Origin: Symbiobacterium thermophilum | Lineage (GTDB): Bacteria > Bacillota > Sulfobacillia > UBA995 | Length of the DNA stretch: 35,931 nucleotides | Assembly (NCBI GenBank): GCA_020725145.1 | Contig: DYFO01000022.1 | Location: 1-35,931 of the forward strand | Direction: 5' to 3' | In this document: positions 18,005-25,889 of the stretch, piece after piece | Numbering within the stretch: position 1 is the stretch's first letter | Layout: each line of letters opens with the position of its first letter | Position numbers and translations under genes: made by a program | Notes under the pieces: model-generated | What the model saw: only the letters and a program-made list of their open reading frames with translations | Database searches by the model: none | Told to the model about the DNA's origin: nothing

Positions 18005-18792
18005 ACGGTACGAGCGCGGCTTCCGACAAGTTGTGGCAGGCTTACCGGGAAGGAGGGCGGCGGGAGGACCGCAACCGCCTGCTCCTGAGCTACCTGCCGC
18101 TGGTCAAGCACGTCACCTCGCGGCTGGCCGCCTGCCTGCCCGCGAGCGTTCCCGTGGAAGACCTGCATGGCTGGGGGATCTTCGGGTTGATGGACGCGCT
18201 GGAACGTTACGACGCCGGTCGCGGGGTCCGTTTCGAGACCTACGCCGTCTCCCGCATCCGCGGGGCGGTGCTCGACGGCCTGCGTAGCCTGGACTGGGCT
18301 CCCCGCTCGGTACGGCGACGTGCCCGCGAGATCGAGCAAGCCTACCGCCGTGTGGAGGCAAGAGTCGGGCGCCCCGCCGAGGAGGAAGAGGTCGCCGCCG
18401 AGCTTGAGATCACCGTCCGCCAGCTGCACTTGTGGCTGCAGGAAGTGGAAGGAACGGTGGTGCTGTCCTTGCAGGACGTGCTGGGCTCGGCCCAGGAACC
18501 GGGGGAGGAAGGGCTGCTCGCGGGAGATCTGGTCGCCGACCCCGCGATCCCCGACCCCGCGGACCGGCTGGCCGCCGCCGAACTTGCCCGAGAGGTGGCG
18601 CACGCCATCGACGCCTTGCCGGAGCGCGAGCGCCTGGTGATCACCCTGCTTTACTACGAGGAGCTGCGCCCCAAGGAGGTGGCGGCGGTGATGGGGGTTT
18701 CCCCGTCTCGCATCTCCCAGCTCCACGCCCAGGCCCTGCTGCGCCTCAAGCGTGCGCTGGCCCCGCTGGCCGCGGAGGATGACGAGCCGTGA
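18001..18792 (+). CDS. fliA: RNA polymerase sigma factor for flagellar operon, FliA/SigD/WhiG family
   Basis: NRLLLSYLPLVKHVTSRLAACLPASVPVEDLHGWGIFGLMDALERYD...FETYAVSRIRGAVLDGLRSLDWAPRSVRRRAREIEQA; region 4 VAAVMGVSPSRISQLHAQALLRLK. Confidence 0.96.
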   Translation: MNGTSAASDKLWQAYREGGRREDRNRLLLSYLPLVKHVTSRLAACLPASVPVEDLHGWGIFGLMDALERYDAGRGVRFETYAVSRIRGAVLDGLRSLDWAPRSVRRRAREIEQAYRRVEARVGRPAEEEEVAAELEITVRQLHLWLQEVEGTVVLSLQDVLGSAQEPGEEGLLAGDLVADPAIPDPADRLAAAELAREVAHAIDALPERERLVITLLYYEELRPKEVAAVMGVSPSRISQLHAQALLRLKRALAPLAAEDDEP

Positions 18793-19094
18793 ACCCCCGT
18801 CCCATTGACTGGCAGGCCGTCCTCGGGCTGCGCGGGCGCCCTGCACCCGAGGAGGCGCGCGCCGTCGCGGCGCTACCAGCGCTGGGAAAGCTGGTCAAAT
18901 CGGCGGCCGAGGAACACAAGGCCGGGCAAGATGCCCCGTCCCGGAAGAAGCGCCCCGCCGACCGGGGCAGACGGGAACCACCGCGGGACGCTGGCGGCGA
19001 CAGTACCCGCCGCGAACCCCGGCCCACCAGGGGCCACCCCTACAAGGGGGTCTTGCTCGACGTGCTCATCGGCCGCGGAGGTGAACGTGAATGA
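18789..19094 (+). CDS. Uncharacterised 101-aa basic protein within flagellar operon
   Basis: ORF with ATGA-type overlaps to neighbours; MNPRPIDWQAVLGLRG...GHPYKGVLLDVLIGRG; no recognised family. Confidence 0.6.
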   Translation: MNPRPIDWQAVLGLRGRPAPEEARAVAALPALGKLVKSAAEEHKAGQDAPSRKKRPADRGRREPPRDAGGDSTRREPRPTRGHPYKGVLLDVLIGRGGERE

Positions 19095-19816
19095 GAGGGA
19101 TCTACCTTGCCGCCGCCGGCCTACAGGCCGGCCAGGCGCGTGCAGGCGCCGCCGGCCGCGCCTTGGCCAACCTGCAGACTCCCGGACATCCGGTTGAGGG
19201 AACGCTGGTGGCCGTGTCCTGGGCCGACCTTTACTGCCTGCAGGGCGGTGCCCGGGGAGTGCCGGTCGGACCCGGACCGGGTCCGGTGTGGACCACGGCC
19301 ACCCGGGTCGCCGCAGGCGTCATGCGCGCCACCGGGATCAGCACCGACCTCGCCATCGAGGGACCGGGTTTTTTCGTGCTGGCCGACGCACAGGGTGAAG
19401 TGCTAACCCGTAACGGGGCCTTTGGACTGGACGCCGAGGGGTTCCTGGTGGGAGCGGGAGGCAGGCGTGTGCTGGGGACGGCCGGTCCCATCCGGGCGAC
19501 CGGGGGCGAGCTTGCGGTCCTGGCCGACGGCGAGGTGCGGGTGGGTGGTGCCACCGTGGGGCGGCTGCGCCTGGAGTTCTTCGACGGACCCCTGCCCCCC
19601 GCGCTGCCGGGAGGGGTCATCCCGCGACCCCCGGATGCGGTACCCGCCCCGGGTGCCCGCATCCACCAGGGCAGCCTGGAGTTCAGCGGCCGCGACCTCG
19701 TCGAGGAAGTGGTGGACATCTTGACCGCCTTGCGGTCCTACGAAGCCGCCCAGCGCGCGGCGCGGGCGCACGACGAGACGGCACGGCGACTGCTGGAGGC
19801 CCTGGGCAACCTTTGA
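19091..19816 (+). CDS. Flagellar basal-body rod protein, FlgF/FlgG family (copy 1)
   Basis: MRGIYLAAAGLQAGQARAGAAGRALANLQTPG; TDLAIEGPGFFVLADAQGEVLTRNGAFGLDAEGFLV; C-terminal EEVVDILTALRSYEAAQRA. Confidence 0.85.
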   Translation: MRGIYLAAAGLQAGQARAGAAGRALANLQTPGHPVEGTLVAVSWADLYCLQGGARGVPVGPGPGPVWTTATRVAAGVMRATGISTDLAIEGPGFFVLADAQGEVLTRNGAFGLDAEGFLVGAGGRRVLGTAGPIRATGGELAVLADGEVRVGGATVGRLRLEFFDGPLPPALPGGVIPRPPDAVPAPGARIHQGSLEFSGRDLVEEVVDILTALRSYEAAQRAARAHDETARRLLEALGNL

Positions 19817-19831
19817 GGGAGGTGACGGAAG

Positions 19832-20527
19832 ATGACCGAAGCCATCTGGGGAGCCGCCCGGGCGCTGGGAGCGTACGCGATCGCCCTGGACGTGGTGGCC
19901 GGTAACCTGGCCAACCTGTCCACCCCGGGCTTTTCGCCCCAGCGCACGCTCTTTGCGGAGCTGCTGGGTGAGCTGACAACGCGGCCGCCCGGCTATCTCG
20001 GCACCCCGGGTAGCCTGCTGGAGCCCTTGATCGACCGCCCCGAACGCCAGGGGAGCCCGGTGGCCACCGGCCGCAGGGGCGACTGGGCCATCGTCGGGCG
20101 AGGTTACTTCGTGCTGCGCCTCGGGGACGGCCGGACCGCCTACTCACGCAACGGCGCCTTCACCCTCGACGCCGGGGGCAGATTGGTCGGTCCCGGCGGG
20201 GCGTGGGTGCTCCGTGACGGGACGGGCGGCCCCGAGCCGCTGGAAGCGGGGCGCGAGGATGCCGTGCCCGCCGTGCGGGCGTTCGCCAATCCCGCGGGCC
20301 TGTTCCACCTGGGAGCAGGGCTTTATCTGGCCACCGAGAGCTCGGGCCCGCCCCAGCCCGCTCCCGACTCGCGGGTGCTGCCCGGCCACCTGGAGATGGG
20401 CGGGACCGACCTGGCGGTGGAGATGGCGGCCTTGATGGCGGCGCAGCGCGCCTTCCAGCTGGTGGTCCGCAGCCTGGACGCTCAGGACCAGATGCTGGCC
20501 TTGGCCAATCGGCTCCGGGACGGCTAA
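19832..20527 (+). CDS. Flagellar basal-body rod protein, FlgG/FlgF family (copy 2)
   Basis: DVVAGNLANLSTPGFSPQ; WAIVGRGYFVLRLGDGRTAYSRNGAFTLDAGGRLV; VEMAALMAAQRAFQLVVRSLDAQDQMLALANRL. Confidence 0.85.
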   Translation: MTEAIWGAARALGAYAIALDVVAGNLANLSTPGFSPQRTLFAELLGELTTRPPGYLGTPGSLLEPLIDRPERQGSPVATGRRGDWAIVGRGYFVLRLGDGRTAYSRNGAFTLDAGGRLVGPGGAWVLRDGTGGPEPLEAGREDAVPAVRAFANPAGLFHLGAGLYLATESSGPPQPAPDSRVLPGHLEMGGTDLAVEMAALMAAQRAFQLVVRSLDAQDQMLALANRLRDG

Positions 20528-20551
20528 AGCTCGGGCGATGGCGGCCGATAA
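20525..20551 (+). promoter_or_regulatory. Predicted sigma-28 (FliA/SigD) promoter for flgM-flgN-flgK-flgL
   Basis: TAAA (20525-20528) N15 GCCGATAA (20544-20551), perfect match to the sigma-28 consensus, 37 nt before flgM ATG. Confidence 0.85.
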
Positions 20552-20588
20552 GGAGAACGGGAGACTGCCTGGAGGAGGAATTATCATC

Positions 20589-20882
20589 ATGAAGGTTAAC
20601 CAGACGGGCCTGGACCAGGTGCGTCCGGCCGACCGCAAGGCGGCCGGCAAGCTCGAAGGCACCTCCGGAGCCCGCTCCCCCGAGGCCGGGGGCAAGGGCA
20701 GGGACCGCGTGGAGTGGTCGGCTACCGCGCAGGAGGCGGTCCGACGTCTGCAGGACCTGCCCGAGGTCCGGACGGAGCGCGTGGCGGCCATCACCCGTCG
20801 GGTACGCGAGGGCTCCTATCACGTGCCCGCCGACGAGGTTGCCCGCAAACTCATCGACTTCTTCCGGCGGGATCGCCCGTGA
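20589..20882 (+). CDS. flgM: Anti-sigma-28 factor FlgM
   Basis: RVEWSATAQEAVRRLQDLPEVRTERVAAITRRVREGSYHVPADEVARKLIDFF; preceded by GGAGGAGG. Confidence 0.9.
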   Translation: MKVNQTGLDQVRPADRKAAGKLEGTSGARSPEAGGKGRDRVEWSATAQEAVRRLQDLPEVRTERVAAITRRVREGSYHVPADEVARKLIDFFRRDRP

Positions 20883-21196
20883 CCACGGGCGAACTCCTGG
20901 TGGGCCTGGCCCAAGCCACCGAGCGGCTGATCGGGGCCCTCCTCGCAGGCGACGTCTCCCGCGTCGAAGCCGCAACGGCGAGCCAGCAGGACTGGCTCCG
21001 TCGCTTGGAGGGGGTCGCCGCCTCACCCGTTACCGGCGACCCCCCCGCCCCCGATGACGCCTGCGCCGTCGGTGAGCTTCGCCGCCGGCTCGAACAGGCG
21101 GCCCGGCTCGCGGCCCAGGGTCTGGCCATCTCCCGCCGGCTGGCGGGAACCGTCTCCGAGACCGAACTCGCCTACCGGGGGAGGTGGGCGCGGTGA
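20879..21196 (+). CDS. flgN: FlgN-like flagellar export chaperone
   Basis: 105 aa helical protein between flgM and flgK, GTG start overlapping flgM stop. Confidence 0.7.
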   Translation: MTTGELLVGLAQATERLIGALLAGDVSRVEAATASQQDWLRRLEGVAASPVTGDPPAPDDACAVGELRRRLEQAARLAAQGLAISRRLAGTVSETELAYRGRWAR

Positions 21197-22578
21197 GCGG
21201 CTTCTCCACGTTGGAGCTGGGCCTACGCAGCCTGCGGGCCCAGGTCATGGTCTCCGGAGTCATCGCCCATAACATCGCCAACAGCCGCTCCCCCGGCTAC
21301 TCGCGTCAGGTGGCCGATCTGCGCCCCCCTCCCTCTTTGCGCCTTTCCGCGCTGGGACGCACGCTCAGTCTGGGCACGGGGGTTTTCGTGTCCGGGGTGC
21401 GAAGGCAGCGCGAGGAGTTCCTGGACCGCCTGTGTCGCCTGCATCTGGCCGACCACCAGCGCTGGGAAACCCAACGTCACACCATGGACCTGGTGGAACT
21501 GGCCTTCGCCGAACCGGTCGGCTTCGGACCCCGCCAGGCGTGCCTGCGCCTGTGGGACGCCTTTCAGGAGCTGGCCGCCGAACCCGAAAGCGGCCCCGTG
21601 CGGGCGGCGGTGCGCGAGGAAGCCGCTTCGCTCGCGTCCAACCTGGCGGGGCTGGCCCGCCAGCTCGGGGCCTTGCGCGCCGACCGTCTGGCAACCGCCG
21701 AAGCCTGTGTGCAGGAGATCAACCATCTCGCGCGGCAGATCGCCGCTTTGAACCGCGACCTGCGTCTGGCCGCCCTGCACGGCACGCAGGCCAACGACCT
21801 CGAAGACCGCCGCGACCTCCTGCTCGACCGGCTCGCCGCCCTGGCCGCGGCGGACTCCGCGCCCGCCGGCGACGGCACCACCACCGTAAGCATCAACGGC
21901 GTGGTGCTGGTCGCCGGTGACACCGTGGCCGAGCTGCGCGTCGACGTGGGCGGGGGGACGCTTAGCATCCTCGACCCCCACGGCGCGCCCGTCGAGCCGC
22001 CCTCGGGCGAGCTTGCCGCCCTGCGCGAGCTTCACGACAGCGTCCTGCCTTCCCACCAGGCCCTGCTGGACGGCTTCGCACGCCGGCTGGCGGACGCCCT
22101 CAACTCCGTCCACCGTGCCGGCTACGGTCTTGACGGATCGTCCGGCCTGGATCTCTTCCGGTACGATGAACCCTCGCCCGCGCTGACCTTGCGGCTGGCC
22201 CCCGAGGTGGCCGCCGATCCCACGCGGCTGGCCGCGTCCAGCGGCGGGGCCGAAGGCGACGGCCTCCAGGCACTCGCGATGGCCCGCGTGCTGACTTCCC
22301 CCAACTTCGACGGCATGGGAGCCTCGGAGTTCTGGGCGGCCGCCATCGGCAAGCTAGGCCTGGAGGTGGAGCAGACCGCCCGGCGGCTGGAAAACACCGC
22401 GCTGCTGGCCGAGCAGGCCCAGATGCAGCGGGCACGCGTGTCCGGCGTGAACCTGGACGAGGAGACGGTGGAACTCGTGCGCTGCCAGCATGCCTACGCG
22501 GCGGCCGCCCGGCTTATCAGCGTGGCCGACGAGATGCTGGAACAGCTGCTCAACCGCACCGGCCGCGTGGGCCGCTAG
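21184..22578 (+). CDS. flgK: Flagellar hook-associated protein 1 FlgK
   Basis: LELGLRSLRAQVMVSGVIAHNIANSRSPGYSRQV; LNRDLRLAALHGTQANDLEDRRDLLLDRLA; GVNLDEETVELVRCQHAYAAAARLISVADEML; alternative GTG 21193. Confidence 0.93.
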   Translation: MGAVSGFSTLELGLRSLRAQVMVSGVIAHNIANSRSPGYSRQVADLRPPPSLRLSALGRTLSLGTGVFVSGVRRQREEFLDRLCRLHLADHQRWETQRHTMDLVELAFAEPVGFGPRQACLRLWDAFQELAAEPESGPVRAAVREEAASLASNLAGLARQLGALRADRLATAEACVQEINHLARQIAALNRDLRLAALHGTQANDLEDRRDLLLDRLAALAAADSAPAGDGTTTVSINGVVLVAGDTVAELRVDVGGGTLSILDPHGAPVEPPSGELAALRELHDSVLPSHQALLDGFARRLADALNSVHRAGYGLDGSSGLDLFRYDEPSPALTLRLAPEVAADPTRLAASSGGAEGDGLQALAMARVLTSPNFDGMGASEFWAAAIGKLGLEVEQTARRLENTALLAEQAQMQRARVSGVNLDEETVELVRCQHAYAAAARLISVADEMLEQLLNRTGRVGR

Positions 22579-22591
22579 GGAGGGAGAGACG

Positions 22592-23479
22592 ATGCGGGTA
22601 GCCGACAGCACGCTCAGCCAGCAGGTGGTGACCACCCTGCGGCGCTGCCGTCAGGAGATGGCCGAGCTGCAGGTGCAGCTGGCGTCGGGCAGACGGTTCT
22701 CCCGCCCTTCGGAGCTGCCACGCGCGGCCGCCCGCGCCCTGATGCTCCACAACGATCTCGACACACTGGAGCGGTACCGCGCGAGCGTGGACTACGCCGG
22801 CTCACGTCTGGCGGTGGTGGAAGCGGCGCTGGGGACCCTCACCGAGCTATTGCAGGATTGCCTGGAGCTCGCCCTGGCGGGCGCCAACGGCTCGCTGACC
22901 GCCGACGATCGCCTGCGTCTGGCCGCCGAGGCCGAGCAAATCCTTGACGGCACGCTCGAGCTGGCCAACAGCTCCTGGACGGGCCGTTACCTCTTCGCCG
23001 GCCACCGCACCTCGACTCCCGCGTTCGAACGTGTGTCCCTCCCGGAGGGCTACGCCTTCGTCTATCAAGGCGACCAGGGCAAACTGGAGCGCGAGGTGGC
23101 TCCCGGACAGGTGGCGCTTTTGAATCTTCCCGGCGACGCCGTTTTCCTTCACCCGCTTGAGGCCATCGAGGAACTGCGGCGCGGCCTGGCGGCCAACGAC
23201 CAGCAGGCAACCACGCAGGCGCTGGCCTCGCTGCACTCCGCTCTCGAGCAGTGTCTCCATCACCGGGCAGCCCTGGGCGTGCGCGTGAGCCACCTTGAGC
23301 TCAGGGGGAACCGCCTGCAGGACATGACCCACGCCTGCCGTGAGGCGCTGGCCCGCGAGGAAGACGTCGACTTCGCCCTGGCCGCCTCCGCCCTGCGTGC
23401 CCGCGAGATCGCCTACCAGTCCTCCCTGGCGGTCGGCGCCCGTCTCCTGCAGGCGTCGCTACTGGATCACCTGCGGTAG
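22592..23479 (+). CDS. flgL: Flagellar hook-associated protein 3 FlgL
   Basis: MRVADSTLSQQVVTTLRRCRQEMAELQVQLASGRRFSRPSE; NSSWTGRYLFAGHRTSTPAF. Confidence 0.93.
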   Translation: MRVADSTLSQQVVTTLRRCRQEMAELQVQLASGRRFSRPSELPRAAARALMLHNDLDTLERYRASVDYAGSRLAVVEAALGTLTELLQDCLELALAGANGSLTADDRLRLAAEAEQILDGTLELANSSWTGRYLFAGHRTSTPAFERVSLPEGYAFVYQGDQGKLEREVAPGQVALLNLPGDAVFLHPLEAIEELRRGLAANDQQATTQALASLHSALEQCLHHRAALGVRVSHLELRGNRLQDMTHACREALAREEDVDFALAASALRAREIAYQSSLAVGARLLQASLLDHLR

Positions 23480-23916
23480 CGCGGCATAAGAAAGCCGGTC
23501 CGCGCGGCGTATTCCTGCCACCGCCGGCCGAAGGCCCGCTGCAGCGCCTGGTCCTCCAGGCGTGCCCGCCAGATCATCGCCGGCAAGAAGAGCCCGACCA
23601 CCGCCGCCAGCGCAAGCCAGCTGCGACCCCGCAGCGCTACTCCCGCCAGGGCAATCGCGAACCCCAGGTAGACAGGGTGCCGGACCCAGCGGTAGGGTCC
23701 TTGGTCCACCAGGCGCCCCCGCGGCTCGATCGTCCCCAGCACCGCGCGTCCCATGCACCACGCAGCCCAAGCCGTCAGACCCATTCCCGCTGTCACCACC
23801 GCGTAGCCGGCCACCAGGGCGGTTTCCCGGGAAAGTGGGATGCGCGGTCCCCCGAAGAGGCCGAGCATCACCACTGCCGCCGCCCCCACGTAGGCAGCTA
23901 CCGCCAGGCTCTTCAA
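23467..23916 (-). CDS. Isoprenylcysteine carboxyl methyltransferase (ICMT)-family membrane protein
   Basis: LVDQGPYRWVRHPVYLGFAIALAGVALRGRSW...EDQALQRAFGRRWQEYAART; probable TTG start overlapping the RNase D stop. Confidence 0.75.
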   Translation of the reverse strand: MKSLAVAAYVGAAAVVMLGLFGGPRIPLSRETALVAGYAVVTAGMGLTAWAAWCMGRAVLGTIEPRGRLVDQGPYRWVRHPVYLGFAIALAGVALRGRSWLALAAVVGLFLPAMIWRARLEDQALQRAFGRRWQEYAARTGFLMPRYRR

Positions 23917-25088
23917 GTCCCTTCCCTCCAGGGCACCAGCCGGAGTTGACCGTCCACCAGGGCCAGCGCCGTCCTTCCCTCCACCAGTTCCAGGAGATCC
24001 TGCCCCACCAAAGAGCGCCGCCAGCCCTGCAGCACCCGCGGGAGCTCGTCGCGATCCCCCCGTCGCCAGCGCACGAGATCCGACAGGTCCTCGCGCGTGG
24101 CCAAGAGTGACGGGGTTATCCCCTCCTCCTCGGCCCGCCGTCGTACCCAGCTTGACAGGAAGTCGGTGCCGGTGCGCTCCACAGGATCCTCCTGCGGCGA
24201 CTCGGCAGGCCGCGGCCACCTCTCCCGGGGACATCCCCGCCCCCGCTCCACGGCGGCAAGGATGGCGGGCAGGTACCGCTTCAGTTGCCCCGAAGTCATG
24301 CCCCTGACCCTGCCCACGCCCTCGGCGTCGCGGGGGGCCTGCTGGGCCAGGGCGACGAGCGCGGCGTCGCGCATCACATAGGCCGCCGGCACGTTCGCCC
24401 GCCTCGCCTCCTCCTCGCGCCAGGCCGCCAGCTCGCGCAACACCGCCAGCTGCCGGGGCCGAAGACGGCGGACACCGTCGACCTTTTCCCAGGGTTCGCC
24501 CGAGGGGCCGGCCAGGCTCCGCTCCCGCATGAGCGCACATTCCTCCTCGCACCAGGCCAGCCTTCCCTTGCGCTCAAGCTCGGCCCGCAACGCGTCGTAA
24601 AGCGGCACCAGATACCTTGCGTCATCGCGGGCGTACCGGAGTTGCTGGAGGCTTAGCGGCCGCCTGGCCCACTCGCTGAAGCCGCTGCCTCCTTCCAGCC
24701 TCACCCCCAGCACCGCCTGGACCAGCCGGCTGTAGGCGATCTGGCCGTAGCCGAGAAAAGCCGCCGCCACCTGGGTGTCGAATACCCGTGCAGGTGCCAG
24801 GCCGAGGTGTCGGGCCAGCAACGGAAGGTCCTGCCCCCCCGCGTGCAGGATCACCGTGCATTCCGGCCGGCCAAGTGCCCTGCCCAAGGGAGCAAGGTCG
24901 TCCAGCGCGAGGGGGTCCACCAGCGCCTCCCCCTCCCTCCAGGCCAGGCTGACCAGGCACAATAGCGGCCGGTAGGTGCGCTCGGAGACGAACTCGGTGT
25001 CAAGCCCCACCACCGTCTCACCCGCCAGCCTTCCGGCCAGCCGCTCGAGTTCGCGAGGGTCGGTCAGCAGTGCCGGGACCTGGTTCAC
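23913..25088 (-). CDS. rnd: Ribonuclease D-like 3'-5' exonuclease with HRDC-like C-terminus
   Basis: VVGLDTEFVSERTYRPLLCLVSLA; LHAGGQDLPLLARHLGLAPARVFDTQVAAAFLGYG; YARDDARYLVPLYDAL. Confidence 0.88.
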   Translation of the reverse strand: MNQVPALLTDPRELERLAGRLAGETVVGLDTEFVSERTYRPLLCLVSLAWREGEALVDPLALDDLAPLGRALGRPECTVILHAGGQDLPLLARHLGLAPARVFDTQVAAAFLGYGQIAYSRLVQAVLGVRLEGGSGFSEWARRPLSLQQLRYARDDARYLVPLYDALRAELERKGRLAWCEEECALMRERSLAGPSGEPWEKVDGVRRLRPRQLAVLRELAAWREEEARRANVPAAYVMRDAALVALAQQAPRDAEGVGRVRGMTSGQLKRYLPAILAAVERGRGCPRERWPRPAESPQEDPVERTGTDFLSSWVRRRAEEEGITPSLLATREDLSDLVRWRRGDRDELPRVLQGWRRSLVGQDLLELVEGRTALALVDGQLRLVPWREGT

Positions 25089-25882
25089 CTCGCTTCCCCG
25101 GCCAGCTCACGTAGCCGCCCGGCCACCACACCCAGGAGCTTCACCCTCCGGACGAGGTCGCTCGACCGCAGGATCTTTCCCAGCTCGTACAGGGCCGCAC
25201 CGTAGCGTCCCACCTCCAGCGAGCGGAAGGGACGGTCCGCCGCGACCAGCGCCGTCCTTACCGGCCCGGTCAACACCGCCTGCAGCTCGTCCGGTTTGCT
25301 TCCGAACACGGCGAAGAGCCGGTCGAACTCCGGGTCACCGGTGGAAGCTTCCTTCCCGTGTTCGCGCCCCCTGAGTACCGCACGCGGAACCACCGTGAAC
25401 CCGCGCAGCTTGGCCTGGCAGTAAACGGCCAGGCGGGTGCCTTCGGGGGAACCCAGGTGCGCGGCCAGCGCCGCGCTCGCCTCTGGCCCGTAGCCGAGGT
25501 CGTAGGCGCGGGGCAGCCTGACCACCGCCACCATGCCCTCGCAGCGGCCGATGATCGCCGGGAACCCCCCACCCATGCGGCGGCGGAAGTTCTCGGGGTC
25601 CACCCCCCGCGACAGTCCGGTGAAAAGCGGTTCATCCGCCTGCGCCTGCTCGTTCTCCAGCACCGTCCATCCCAGTTGCCCGGCAGCCTGCCCAAGCGCC
25701 CGCGCGTGAAGACGGTGCAGCAGCGCCTGCGCCAGGAAGTACAGCACCGCGCCTGCCGCCACCGCGGCCAGCACCCATCTTCCCGGATACCTCGGGGATA
25801 GCACCACGCCGGCGAGCGCGCCGGCAACGGTCAGCACCGCAACCGCCACCGCCACCCGCCTCTCGGTCGTCACGAAGGCCAC
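25085..25882 (-). CDS. Uncharacterised membrane protein with two N-terminal TM segments
   Basis: N-terminal VAVAVAVLTVAGALAGVVL and WVLAAVAAGAVLYFLAQALL; soluble C-terminal region somewhat DUF3137-like; ATGA overlap with rnd. Confidence 0.6.
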   Translation of the reverse strand: MAFVTTERRVAVAVAVLTVAGALAGVVLSPRYPGRWVLAAVAAGAVLYFLAQALLHRLHARALGQAAGQLGWTVLENEQAQADEPLFTGLSRGVDPENFRRRMGGGFPAIIGRCEGMVAVVRLPRAYDLGYGPEASAALAAHLGSPEGTRLAVYCQAKLRGFTVVPRAVLRGREHGKEASTGDPEFDRLFAVFGSKPDELQAVLTGPVRTALVAADRPFRSLEVGRYGAALYELGKILRSSDLVRRVKLLGVVAGRLRELAGEAR

Positions 25883-25889
25883 CTTCCCT

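Noticed and set aside
23917-24552. N-terminal extension of the ICMT-like ORF
   Set aside because: Lies within rnd in another frame; the membrane-protein part starts near 23916
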